From positions 25,864 to 89,863 of the forward strand of contig CAYWSJ010000002.1 of assembly GCA_964461045.1 (NCBI GenBank): 64,000 nt of DNA, in the 5' to 3' direction. Under the pieces are notes generated by a model. The model saw only the letters and a program-made list of their open reading frames with translations, was not told the origin of the DNA and searched no databases. Position numbers and translations under genes: made by a program. The stretch is from JAGXLC01 sp964461045. Lineage in GTDB: Bacteria > Bacteroidota > Bacteroidia > Bacteroidales > UBA12077. Shown piece after piece: positions 17,876-27,400 of the stretch (positions are counted from its first letter, which is position 1; each line of letters starts with the position of its first letter).

Positions 17876-19822
17876 ATGACTAAGACAACTCTTAAAGATA
17901 TTCCGTTTATGCGGTGGGCGGTATTGATACTTTCAAGTGCCGTTATGTTTTTTAATTATTATTTTTACGATGCTTTATCTCCCTTGAAAGATTTAATGCA
18001 GGAAAACTTAGGTTTTTCCTCATCAGATTATGGAACTTTTATGTCGGCCTATAGTGTTCCGAACGTCTTTCTTTTAATGGCAGTAGTTGGAGGAATTATT
18101 CTCGATAAATTGGGAATACGAATTACAGGTACTACCTTTATTGCCTTAATGGCTATTGGTTCCGGGATTACTGCCTACGGGGCATCAGATGTATATCTCA
18201 GTGGTGGCTTTGCCTACGAATTTATGTCTTCTTTCTGGCCCGGTTTCTCTCCTTCCCTTAAAATGATGTATTTGGGATTTTTTATTTTTGGTCTGGGGGC
18301 TGAAACGAGTATTGTAGTTTTATCCAAAGTAATTGTTAAATGGTTTAAAGGCAAAGAGATAGCTTTAGCCTTAGGATTAAACCTGGCTATTGGAAGATTA
18401 GGAACTGCTCTTGCTTTAAATCTTTCTCCACAACTTGCAGAAATACAATGGACTAATGCTATTTGGTTTGGAGTGATGTTGCTCTGGGTCGGCTTACTTA
18501 TATTTATTATTTACATGCTTCTTGATGTCAAAATTGACAGGCAAATTCGTGAAACCATTCCACATGACCCGGAAGACGAGTTTAAATGGAAAGATTTAAA
18601 ATTTCTGGTAACAAACCGAACGTTTATTTATATCACTCTACTTTGTGTAACATTCTATTCAGCTGTATTTCCTTTTGTTAAATACGCACCCGACCTGTTG
18701 ATGAATAAATATGATTTTGGGCGACAGATTAGTGGAAATATTTCATCTATATTGATGTATGGAACAATTGCCTTAACCCCTCTTTTTGGTTGGATTGCTG
18801 ATTATAAAGGTAAGAGTGCCACATTGATGTATCTTGGTTCTGCTTTGTTGATAATTGCTCATTTGATGTTTGCCAAGACGATGATTACACCCTATATACC
18901 GATTTTTATACTGGGTGTAGCTTTTTCACTTGTACCTGCCGCTATGTGGCCTGCTGTTACAAAAATTGTTGGTGAAAACAAAATTGGTACGGCATACGGA
19001 GCTATGTTTTCTGTCCAGAATCTCGGTTTATGGGCTTTACCAATGCTTATCGGAGTGGTACTTGATTCTTCAAATCCAAATTACGAAAAAGAAATTAATA
19101 ATGCACAGTTCGCTACTCTGCAGGATAAGAAAGTTTATGAAGACGTTTACAAAATTAAAGAAGATGATGTGGTGAAGAATGAAAGCTTTAAAGTGAAGTA
19201 TATCATTCATGCGGATAGCTGTAAAGGCGATATTATTTGGAAATCCTACAACAGAGTAAAATCCGGCGATGAGGGAAAATATAACTTTAAAATTTCAGAT
19301 TATGAGATTCTTGCGATTGCAGAATATGATCTTATTGATATTAAGAAATACGATCTTGGAATCAGGCTTGAGAAAATTGAGTCAGGACTGTTCAAAGATG
19401 ACGATACTACTACAATTATTAAGAAAGACACTTTTGCACTGGCTAGTGGCGAAGAAAAATATACAAATGTTTACAAAGAAGGAGGAAAGATTGTTAAAGA
19501 TAAATCTGTTGATATGCTGGTGACTTTGGTTGACTGGAAAACAAATGACCTTGTTTACCAGGAAAAACAGTCAGTCAAAATTGACGAAAAGGGCAAGATG
19601 CATATTGAGTTAGGAGATGGCGTTGTTCAGAATGCCAATTACAACTACATTAATTTTAAAGATGGCGAGTATTGTGCTGAAGTTCTGGAACCGCTGGATT
19701 ATACAAATCCAATGTTAATGTTATCACTTCTTGGTGTTCTTGGAATTTTCTTTGCATTCTTATTAAAACGTGATGATAAAGTTTCAGGATATGGTCTTGA
19801 ACAACCTAATAAAGCAGAATAA
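17876..19822 (+). CDS. MFS transporter with a ~190-residue loop insert before the last TM helix
   Basis: The protein has 648 aa. The first ~400 residues look like eleven MFS helices, with a large central cytosolic loop near 215-240. Hydrophilic sequence then runs from about 405 to 612, and a last helix (MLMLSLLGVLGIFFAFLL) and a YGLE-x-PNK tail close it. Many Bacteroidota MFS relatives end with this same helix and tail but have only a short loop there. By MFS topology the TM11-TM12 loop is periplasmic, so the insert should be an extracytoplasmic domain. It is charged, predicted beta-rich, and not recognised. The substrate is unknown. A bidirectional terminator follows. Confidence 0.82.
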   Translation: MTKTTLKDIPFMRWAVLILSSAVMFFNYYFYDALSPLKDLMQENLGFSSSDYGTFMSAYSVPNVFLLMAVVGGIILDKLGIRITGTTFIALMAIGSGITAYGASDVYLSGGFAYEFMSSFWPGFSPSLKMMYLGFFIFGLGAETSIVVLSKVIVKWFKGKEIALALGLNLAIGRLGTALALNLSPQLAEIQWTNAIWFGVMLLWVGLLIFIIYMLLDVKIDRQIRETIPHDPEDEFKWKDLKFLVTNRTFIYITLLCVTFYSAVFPFVKYAPDLLMNKYDFGRQISGNISSILMYGTIALTPLFGWIADYKGKSATLMYLGSALLIIAHLMFAKTMITPYIPIFILGVAFSLVPAAMWPAVTKIVGENKIGTAYGAMFSVQNLGLWALPMLIGVVLDSSNPNYEKEINNAQFATLQDKKVYEDVYKIKEDDVVKNESFKVKYIIHADSCKGDIIWKSYNRVKSGDEGKYNFKISDYEILAIAEYDLIDIKKYDLGIRLEKIESGLFKDDDTTTIIKKDTFALASGEEKYTNVYKEGGKIVKDKSVDMLVTLVDWKTNDLVYQEKQSVKIDEKGKMHIELGDGVVQNANYNYINFKDGEYCAEVLEPLDYTNPMLMLSLLGVLGIFFAFLLKRDDKVSGYGLEQPNKAE

Positions 19823-19840
19823 ATTGTATCTTGAGTGCAT

Positions 19841-19873
19841 AAAAAAAGAGGCTTTTAGAAGCCTCTTTTTTTT
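19841..19873. terminator. Bidirectional intrinsic terminator between MFS and purA
   Basis: AGAGGCTT and AAGCCTCT (19847-19854 and 19859-19866) form an 8-bp stem around a TTAG loop. A-runs before and T-runs after extend pairing and give a U-tract on either strand. It lies between convergent genes and can serve both. Confidence 0.85.
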
Positions 19874-19881
19874 GAATTTTT

Positions 19882-21144
19882 CTATTGTATAATCAGACTT
19901 TTTCGTTTTGGGCCTGTGGATATAAGTTTGACAGGCACTTTTGTTTCATCTTCTATAAACTGAACATAGTTTTTAAAAGATTGAGGAAGATCCTGGAATT
20001 TGTCTATTTTTGAAATATCATCTTGCCAGCCGTCAAATTCTTTATAGAGCACTTCGTTTATTTTGTATTGATCATAAGGCAAATAATCAATTTCATCATT
20101 GTTTAATTTATATTTATATCCCACCTTAATTTTTTTGAATTTGTTTAAAACATCAGCTTTCGTCATTACCAGTTTAGTAACACCATTTAGCATGATTGCA
20201 TATTTTAATGCAGGTAAATCCAGCCAGCCACATCTTCTTGGTCTGCCTGTAGTTGCACCATACTCATTTCCTTGTTTTTGAAGTTGTTCGCCTTCTTTAT
20301 TGTTCAGTTCAGTTGGAAAGGGCCCACTACCAACCCTTGTACAGTATGCTTTGAAAACCCCGTAAACATCTCCTATTTTATTTGGTGCAACTCCCAGTCC
20401 GGCGCAGGCTCCCGCACAAATAGTATTTGATGAGGTTACAAACGGGTAAGATCCAAAATCAATGTCAAGCAGCGTTCCCTGTGCACCTTCAGCCAATACT
20501 TTCTTTCCTTCATCCAGATATTGGTTAATTAGGTGCTCACTATCTATAAACTGATAATTTTTTAAGGATTCAATTGCATCGAACCATTCTTTTTCTTTTT
20601 CTTCCAATTCGTATTCAAAATCATATTGCGCCAAAAGCTCTTGATGCTTCTTCTTCAGGAAATTATATTTCTCTTTAAAATCACTGTATTCAATATCGCC
20701 AACCCTTAAGCCATTTCTACCTGTTTTATCCATATAGGTTGGTCCGATGCCTTTAAGAGTGGAGCCAATTTTAGATTTTCCTTTGGCTGCTTCTGAGGCA
20801 GCATCGAGAACTTTATGAGTCGGAAGTATCAAATGTGCTTTTCTTGAGATTAACAGGTTAGAATCAATTTTTATTCCCTTTTCCATTAATTCTCTTGCTT
20901 CTTTTTGAAAAATTACCGGGTCGACTACTACACCGTTTCCAACAATATTTTTTATCTGAGGATGAAATACTCCCGAAGGGATGTTATGAAGGACATGCTT
21001 TACATCATCAAATTCAAGAGAATGTCCGGCATTAGGACCACCCTGAAAACGAGAAATTACATCATATTTTGAGGCAAAAACATCGACAATTTTACCTTTT
21101 CCTTCATCACCCCATTGTAAACCTAATAATACGTTAATACTCAT
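19882..21144 (-). CDS. purA: Adenylosuccinate synthetase
   Basis: The protein has 420 aa when started at the ATG at 21144 (MSINVLLGLQWGDEGKG). The nine extra codons up to 21171 precede the conserved start and are unlikely. GDEGKGKIVD is the GTP-binding loop with the catalytic Asp, GGPNAGHS carries the catalytic His, and TTGRPRRCGWLD binds IMP/aspartate. It converts IMP, aspartate and GTP to adenylosuccinate, the committed step to AMP. It lies 158 bp after the Fur-family gene on the same strand, with a GCATAAAA repeat cluster in between. Confidence 0.97.
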   Translation of the reverse strand: MSINVLLGLQWGDEGKGKIVDVFASKYDVISRFQGGPNAGHSLEFDDVKHVLHNIPSGVFHPQIKNIVGNGVVVDPVIFQKEARELMEKGIKIDSNLLISRKAHLILPTHKVLDAASEAAKGKSKIGSTLKGIGPTYMDKTGRNGLRVGDIEYSDFKEKYNFLKKKHQELLAQYDFEYELEEKEKEWFDAIESLKNYQFIDSEHLINQYLDEGKKVLAEGAQGTLLDIDFGSYPFVTSSNTICAGACAGLGVAPNKIGDVYGVFKAYCTRVGSGPFPTELNNKEGEQLQKQGNEYGATTGRPRRCGWLDLPALKYAIMLNGVTKLVMTKADVLNKFKKIKVGYKYKLNNDEIDYLPYDQYKINEVLYKEFDGWQDDISKIDKFQDLPQSFKNYVQFIEDETKVPVKLISTGPKRKSLIIQ

Positions 21145-21230
21145 AGTTTTATGTTGTTCTTTGTGAAACAAAATCTTAAAATTACAAAAATTCCCTTCTT
21201 AAAAAAGTGATAAATGGAATATTTTTTATG

Positions 21231-21268
21231 AATGCATAAAAATACAGGCATAAAAGAATTTTATGCAT
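21231..21268. repeat. GCATAAAA repeat cluster with a 10-bp inverted repeat upstream of purA
   Basis: ATGCATAAAA (21232-21241) and its exact complement TTTTATGCAT (21259-21268) form an inverted repeat. The 17-nt spacer contains a further direct copy of GCATAAAA (21248-21255). It lies between the Fur-family stop and the purA start. It may be a regulator site or a weak hairpin; no T-tract follows in the sense needed for a good terminator. Confidence 0.5.
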
Positions 21269-21302
21269 CAAATAAAATTAAGAAATATGAAAACGACAGG
21301 GA

Positions 21303-21755
21303 TTATTTATTTTTCTGGCAATCTTTACAAATTCCATAGAAATACAAAGAGTGATAGCTCACATCAAATTCCATCAATTCTGAAATGGTTGTTTGTATTT
21401 CTTGTATTCGTGGATCACAAAATTCAATTACTTTTCCACATTCCTTACAGATTAAGTGATCATGCTGCTTACATTGGTATGCTTTTTCAAATTGGGCTAT
21501 GTTTTTCCCGAATTGATGTTTAATAACCAGGTTACTCTCCAGCAGGAGTTCAACTGTATTATAAAGTGTAGCACGGCTTACCCTGTAATTTTTATTTTTC
21601 ATAGAGATATAGAGGGTTTCTATATCAAAATGATTGTCCCTTGAGTATATTTCTTCGAGAATTGCATATCTCTCCGGTGTTTTTCTGTGTCCTTTTCTTT
21701 CAAGGAATTTTGTGAAAATATTTTTAACGGTTTCTATGGTTTCACTACATGTCAT
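21303..21755 (-). CDS. Fur-family transcriptional regulator
   Basis: The 150-aa protein has a winged-helix N-terminus (RKTPERYAILEEIY to RVSRATLYNTVELLLES, with the recognition helix near 59-72). The dimerisation/metal domain has HDH at 98-100 and two CxxC pairs, C103/C106 and C143/C146, forming the structural zinc site. These features fit Fur, PerR or Zur, but the metal cannot be decided from sequence. It lies upstream of purA and 85 bp downstream of the RSH gene. No clear palindromic Fur box was found in its own upstream region. Confidence 0.92.
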   Translation of the reverse strand: MTCSETIETVKNIFTKFLERKGHRKTPERYAILEEIYSRDNHFDIETLYISMKNKNYRVSRATLYNTVELLLESNLVIKHQFGKNIAQFEKAYQCKQHDHLICKECGKVIEFCDPRIQEIQTTISELMEFDVSYHSLYFYGICKDCQKNK

Positions 21756-21840
21756 ATCCCTGAAATTTTAATTTCAAGGTTAAAATTAGGATAAAAAATT
21801 TGAATAATACAAAATTATTTAGAATTATTTTAAAAAAAAA

Positions 21841-24069
21841 TTAGGAGTTAATACTTTCTACTCTTTTCACAGAGTCTATTCCCTTAATTTTACTAATATT
21901 CAGGATAAGATTGTTGAGGTCTGTTACATTATGTACATAGAGTTCAATGTATCCTTCAAAAATACCCTCTAGTGTATCTATGTTTATTTTTCGAATGTTG
22001 GCATTTAGTTCATTTGAAATGATGGTTGTAATGTCTTTTGTAATTCCAATTCTGTCAATACCTTTTATGGAGAGTTTGGCAAGGAAAGATAGGTATTTAT
22101 GTGTTTTCCATTGTGCTCTTACAATATATTTTCCCTGGTTTGACATCAGTTTAATGGCATTAGGGCATTTTGCTTTATGCACAATAATTTTATTATTATT
22201 AGGCTGTTTATATCCTATTACATCATCACCCGGGATTGGATTACAGCATTCAGCAATTTCATAAGGAATTTCATCGTCCTCCATTTGATCTTTAATAATA
22301 TAGGGTGATTTGTAATCAAATTTTGTATTTTTATTAACTTCCTGCTTGTTTGGTTTTAACTTATTGGTTGATTTGGGAATCTGTAAACTCCAATATCGAA
22401 TAATCTTATTTCTTCTATGTTTTTTTACTACTTTTTCTAAATTATCCAGTTTGATTATGTTACTGCCAATTTTGCTATAAAGTTCTTCTTTAGATGATGT
22501 ATCATAGGCAGGTAATATTTTTTTTAACAAACTTGAACTTGGGGTAAGGTTAAGTTCTTTTAGTTTTTTTTCGAGTATTTTTCTTCCCTTTTCGGTTCTG
22601 TTTTTTGTCTCTGCTTTAATTGTGTCCCTTATTCTTGCCTTAGCCTTAGCGGTATTTACGTAATCGAGCCACTCATTTTGTATTTTTTGTTTGTTGGAAG
22701 TCAGGATTTCAATCTGATCACCGTTCTGAAGAACAGTACTTAATGGTACCAGTTGGTGGTTAACTTTTGCGCCAATGGCTTTATTACCAATTTCAGTATG
22801 AATTTCATAAGCAAAGTCCAGGGCTGTGGAGTTAACAGGCAACGTTTTAATGTCCCCTTTTGGAGTAAAGACAAAAATCTCTGAGGAAAACAGATTCATT
22901 CTGAACTCATCTACAAATTCCACAGGATCACCTTTAGGAGTATCAAGGTGTTCTTTTATTTTCTTCAGCCATTTATCTAATTCATGGTTTCTCTGTGTTT
23001 CGTCCTGATACTTCCATCTTGCCGCAAATCCTTTTTTTGCAAAATCATCCATTCTTTTGGAACGAATTTGTACTTCCATCCATTTTCCGTCAGGACCCAT
23101 GACTGTAACATGGAGTGCTTCATATCCATTGGATTTCGGACTGCTTATCCAATCTCTTATTCTCTCGGGTCGTGGAACATAAATATCGGTTAAAAGCGAA
23201 TAGACTTCCCAGCATTTGGTTTTTTCACTATTACCATTGGTTGAATCTATTACTACCCTAATATTGAGCATGTTAGGGATTTCTTCAAAGGGCAGGTTCT
23301 CTTGTTGCATTGTATTCCATATAGAATAGATAGGCTTAGGCTTAGCAACAATGTGATAATTAATATTATTTTGATCAAGTTTATTTCTTATGGGTTCCAG
23401 AAATTTTCCAATAAGTTCTTTTCGCTCTTCTTCTGTGGCTTTTATTTTATCTTCAATTTCGTTATATTTTGCCGGATGGCGATATTTAAGGCTTAAATCT
23501 TCGAGTTCATTTTTTAGAGAGTATAAACCTAACCGATGCGCCAGCGGAGCATATAAATATATTGTCTCTCCGGAAATTTTAACCTGCTTGTTTGGCGGCA
23601 TAGCATTTAAAGTCCTCATATTGTGCAAGCGATCAGCGAGTTTTATAATAATAACCCGAACATCGTCTGCCAGCGTCATAAGAATTTTTCTGAAATTTTC
23701 AGCCTGGAGAGATTTTGTGTAGTCTATGGCTTCTTCTATTTTTGTTAAGCCATCAATAATAGAAGCAATTTTGTTTCCAAATTGTCTTCTTATATCTTCT
23801 AAGGAGACATCAGTGTCTTCTACTACATCATGCAACAGGGAACAAGCTATTGATTCAGCTCCAAGTCCTATTTCACTATTAATAATTTTAGCAACAGCAA
23901 TAGGATGTATCACATAGGGTTCTCCTGATTTTCTTCTTACACCTTTGTGTTTTTCATAAGCAAGATCAAAAGCTTCCTGGATAAGCTTTTTTTCTTTCTC
24001 ATCCATACAATTAAAGCAATTGTTGAACAGATCGTTATATTGCTCTTGTATGTATTGTTCTTCTTTCAT
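21841..24069 (-). CDS. RelA/SpoT homologue, hydrolase intact, synthetase apparently degenerate
   Basis: The 742-aa protein has the full long-RSH layout: HD hydrolase (about 25-180), synthetase (about 230-370), TGS (about 400-460), a conserved helical region, and a C-terminal ACT domain (about 670-742). Hydrolase residues are intact: the VIHP histidine, LLHD, VED and LADRLHN. In the synthetase, the RelSeq GRPKHIYSIYRK segment reads AKPKPIYSIWNT here (R241 to K, K251 to T). The Mg-binding D264 of FDLIAIR is N in IPNMLNIR, and AAHW is AARW. The numbering comparison is from memory of the streptococcal enzyme. It is probably a (p)ppGpp hydrolase with weak or no synthesis. Confidence 0.9.
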   Translation of the reverse strand: MKEEQYIQEQYNDLFNNCFNCMDEKEKKLIQEAFDLAYEKHKGVRRKSGEPYVIHPIAVAKIINSEIGLGAESIACSLLHDVVEDTDVSLEDIRRQFGNKIASIIDGLTKIEEAIDYTKSLQAENFRKILMTLADDVRVIIIKLADRLHNMRTLNAMPPNKQVKISGETIYLYAPLAHRLGLYSLKNELEDLSLKYRHPAKYNEIEDKIKATEEERKELIGKFLEPIRNKLDQNNINYHIVAKPKPIYSIWNTMQQENLPFEEIPNMLNIRVVIDSTNGNSEKTKCWEVYSLLTDIYVPRPERIRDWISSPKSNGYEALHVTVMGPDGKWMEVQIRSKRMDDFAKKGFAARWKYQDETQRNHELDKWLKKIKEHLDTPKGDPVEFVDEFRMNLFSSEIFVFTPKGDIKTLPVNSTALDFAYEIHTEIGNKAIGAKVNHQLVPLSTVLQNGDQIEILTSNKQKIQNEWLDYVNTAKAKARIRDTIKAETKNRTEKGRKILEKKLKELNLTPSSSLLKKILPAYDTSSKEELYSKIGSNIIKLDNLEKVVKKHRRNKIIRYWSLQIPKSTNKLKPNKQEVNKNTKFDYKSPYIIKDQMEDDEIPYEIAECCNPIPGDDVIGYKQPNNNKIIVHKAKCPNAIKLMSNQGKYIVRAQWKTHKYLSFLAKLSIKGIDRIGITKDITTIISNELNANIRKINIDTLEGIFEGYIELYVHNVTDLNNLILNISKIKGIDSVKRVESINS

Positions 24070-24448
24070 CTTTGCTTATGTCTTGGTAAAAATTGTCAAA
24101 AGCTACTAAAATAGTAAATTATATAGTTAATTGTTCCGATGTATACCATTAATATTGTAAAATTGTTAAAACAATTTTTTATTAAATCTTACATTGTAAA
24201 AATAGAGTTGAATTTATTATGATTGAGCTGGACTATCTATCTCTACCACATTTTTTTTATTAAACGCTTTGCCTTAATATTTATTACAAAAATTAGACCA
24301 GCTTGTTGTTTAACATCTTACATTTTACCGGAAAATCTTTAAAAAGGTTGCATAAAATACATTAAATTTTCTCTTATACTTAAATATTTGTTTCCTATTT
24401 TCATTTTTTATATTTTCAACACCTGGTTAATACTTATAAAATAAGAAA
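24070..24448. other. Divergent intergenic region between the RSH and first kinase genes
   Basis: This 379-bp AT-rich stretch should hold both promoters. I see no perfect TAnnTTTG/TTTG pair on either strand; AATATTTG at 24383-24390 is a 7-of-8 match toward the kinase. A perfect AT-rich palindrome lies at 24159-24178. No ORF or RNA gene is supported. Confidence 0.5.
24159..24178. repeat. 20-bp perfect palindrome (possible operator)
   Basis: AAAATTGTTAAAACAATTTT reads as two 9-bp arms around AA. It is in the divergent spacer about 90 bp upstream of the RSH start codon. Without a T-rich tail in a useful position or GC pairs it is a poor terminator, so a dimeric regulator site is the better guess. 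Confidence 0.45.
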
Positions 24449-27400
24449 ATGCTCCCTAATCGCTTGGCATATATTCTCTTTTGTTTGTTTTCATTTGTTT
24501 CTGTATTGTTTTTTACCCATAATTTAAATGGTCAGATAAAGAATAAGGGTGTTTGTGAAATAGAAAACTATTCAATTGAAGAATATTCTCCCCAAAATCA
24601 TAGAGCTTCACCACAGAATTGGAGAATTTTTCAGGACTCTTCAGGAAAAATGTTTTTTGGAAATTCTGATGGATTGTTAATATATGATGGATCAAAGTGG
24701 AGGTTGAAATTTTTACCTAACCGTAGTGTCTTAAGGTCTGTGAATGCAGACACTGATAATCAAATTTATATTGGTGGGGAAGGAGATTTTGGAAAGTTAT
24801 TGATAGATTCAGCCGGGAAATATTATTATCGGACCCTAAAAAATAAAGTTCCTGAAAATGTTGAGGATATCCGCAATATTTGGGACATTAAGGTTATTAA
24901 TGATACGATTTACATCAGAGCCAGGAACAAATTGTTTTTATATGCTGATACAACCATTATTGAAGTCTTCAAGACAAAAGGACAATTCTTTTTTGATTTC
25001 ATAATAAATGAGAATTATTATGTATTTGATTCGGAAAAAGGTGTTTTAAAACATGAAAATGGTGAGCTTCAGTTAATTCCTGATGGAGACCATTATAAGT
25101 ATTATTCTGCAAGAGCTGTTTTTCCCTTTAAAGATTCTTTGATGCTTTTTGCTTCCCCAATAGACGGTCTTTCAATTTATAACGGGGAAAAATTCAGATC
25201 ATGGGACATACCCGCGAGTGATTTTATTGTTGAACATCCCTTGTATTGTGGGGAAAAACTTCCCGGAGGATATTATGCTCTTGGTACTCAGGGAGGAGGT
25301 ATTATAGTTATTAATGAACAGGGAGAAGTTAAACAAATTTATAATAAATCTAATGGTTTACAGAATAATGTTGTCCTTGATCTGATGCTTGATAAGCAAA
25401 AAAATTTGTGGGCAGCTCTAACAAATGGAATATCTTATTTAAAGATTAATTCTCCTTTTTCCTATTATACTGAAAATTATAATATTCCTAAACAAAATTA
25501 TTATGTGCAAAAATACAGGGATAATCTTTTCTTTAGTAGTGATGAAGGTATTTTTATTAAACCCTGGGAAGAAATAAATGAGGATCTCAAAATAAATAAG
25601 GCACGATTTTTAAAGAAATCACAGGGACAGTCATGGCTGTTTGAAAAATCCGGAAAATTCTTACTTTGTGGACATAACAACGGAGTTATAGTAATCAGAA
25701 ATGAAGAGGTGGATAAAATAATACCAATTCCTTATAATGTATGGGAAATGATAAAAGATCCGGTTGACAAAAATCTTCTCTATGCCTGCTCTATCAAAGG
25801 ATTATATAAGTTACGAAATACAGGGAATGATATTATACTGGAAGGGAAAATAGCAGGACTGGACGATAATATTATGTATGCAGCTATTGATAAAAATGGA
25901 GATTTCTGGATTTCTGATGAATTAAACGGAGTCAAAAAAATGATTTTAAATGAAACAAAAGATTCTGTTGTGGAAATCCAGGAATTTACTAAAGAAGAGG
26001 GGCTTCCTTCCAATGAAGGAAACTGGATACTAAACCTTGAAGATGAAATCGTTTTTACAAATCCTACTCATAAAGGAATTTATCATTATAATAATTTAAT
26101 AGGCAGAATTGAGCCATATGATAAATTAAACAACAGATTTAATATAAATGGCCCGGTTACTCTACTCAGAAAAGGAACTGAAGGAAGATATTGGGTAAGA
26201 GATGATGGTTTTCTAAAGGTTTTTACTGAAAATAACGGGGAATACTCTTTACAGAAAAAGCAATTTAACAAATTTCAGGGTCGCAACCTGGAAAGAATAT
26301 CATTCATAGATAAAGAGAATGTAATGTTTGGGACCGATGAATATATTTTAAATTATAACCCTCATTACCCGAAGGACTATAAGCTTGATTATAAGTCTCA
26401 TATAAGAAAGGTCGTAAGTATTCAGGAAGATTCTGTTTTATTTTTTGGCAATAAAAATATTATAAATCCTAATCTTGATCTTGAAGATAGCTTTTCCAGA
26501 ATAACTTTACCCTATAAAAGCAATGCATTACGATTTGAATATTCTGCCACATATTACGATGAACCCGGAGAAATAGAATACAATGTATGGCTGGAAGGAT
26601 ATGAGAATAAATCCAACAAATGGTCAAAGGAGACAAATGTTGAATATACCAATTTAAGAGAGGGAGACTATAGTTTTCACGTGATAGCAAGAAACATTTA
26701 TGATGAAACAAGTGAGGAAAGTATCTTTCACTTTTCAATAGACCCTCCCTGGTATCGAACTACCCTTGCCTATCTAGTCTATATTATTTTGTTCATTTTA
26801 ATTCTTTATACGGGAGTAAAAATTTATGTACGAAAGTTAAAAGCCGACAGAGACCGTTTAGAAAGAATTGTTATTGAGAGAACCAGCGAAATTCAACAGC
26901 AGAAAGAGGAAATAAAAACCCAGGCCGAACAATTAGAAGATATTAATAAAGAATTGCAAAAATTATCACTGGTAGCCAGTAAAACAGATAATGCTGTTAT
27001 AATTACAAATGAGAGAGGAAAAATTGAATGGATTAATGAAGGCTTTCAACGATTATTTGGTTATAATCTTGAGCAAATTAAGTATTATTTCGCCTCTAAT
27101 ATCAGGAGTTTGTATAAAGATACCGATATTCAGAATATTCTTAACGATTCTGCGAAAAATCAGAGATCTTTTATTTTCGACACTGCAATTGAGGATCAGG
27201 ATGGGAATAGGATAAATGTTCAAACAACTTTAACACCTATTGTTGAGAATAATGTCCTGACAAAATTTATTGCAATTCTCACCGATATAAGGAAAATAAA
27301 AGAAACAGAAGAAGAGTTACAAAAGTTGATTAAGACAAAAGATAAATTCTTTACTATTATAGCTCATGATTTAAAAAATCCATTTCAATCTTTACTTGGT

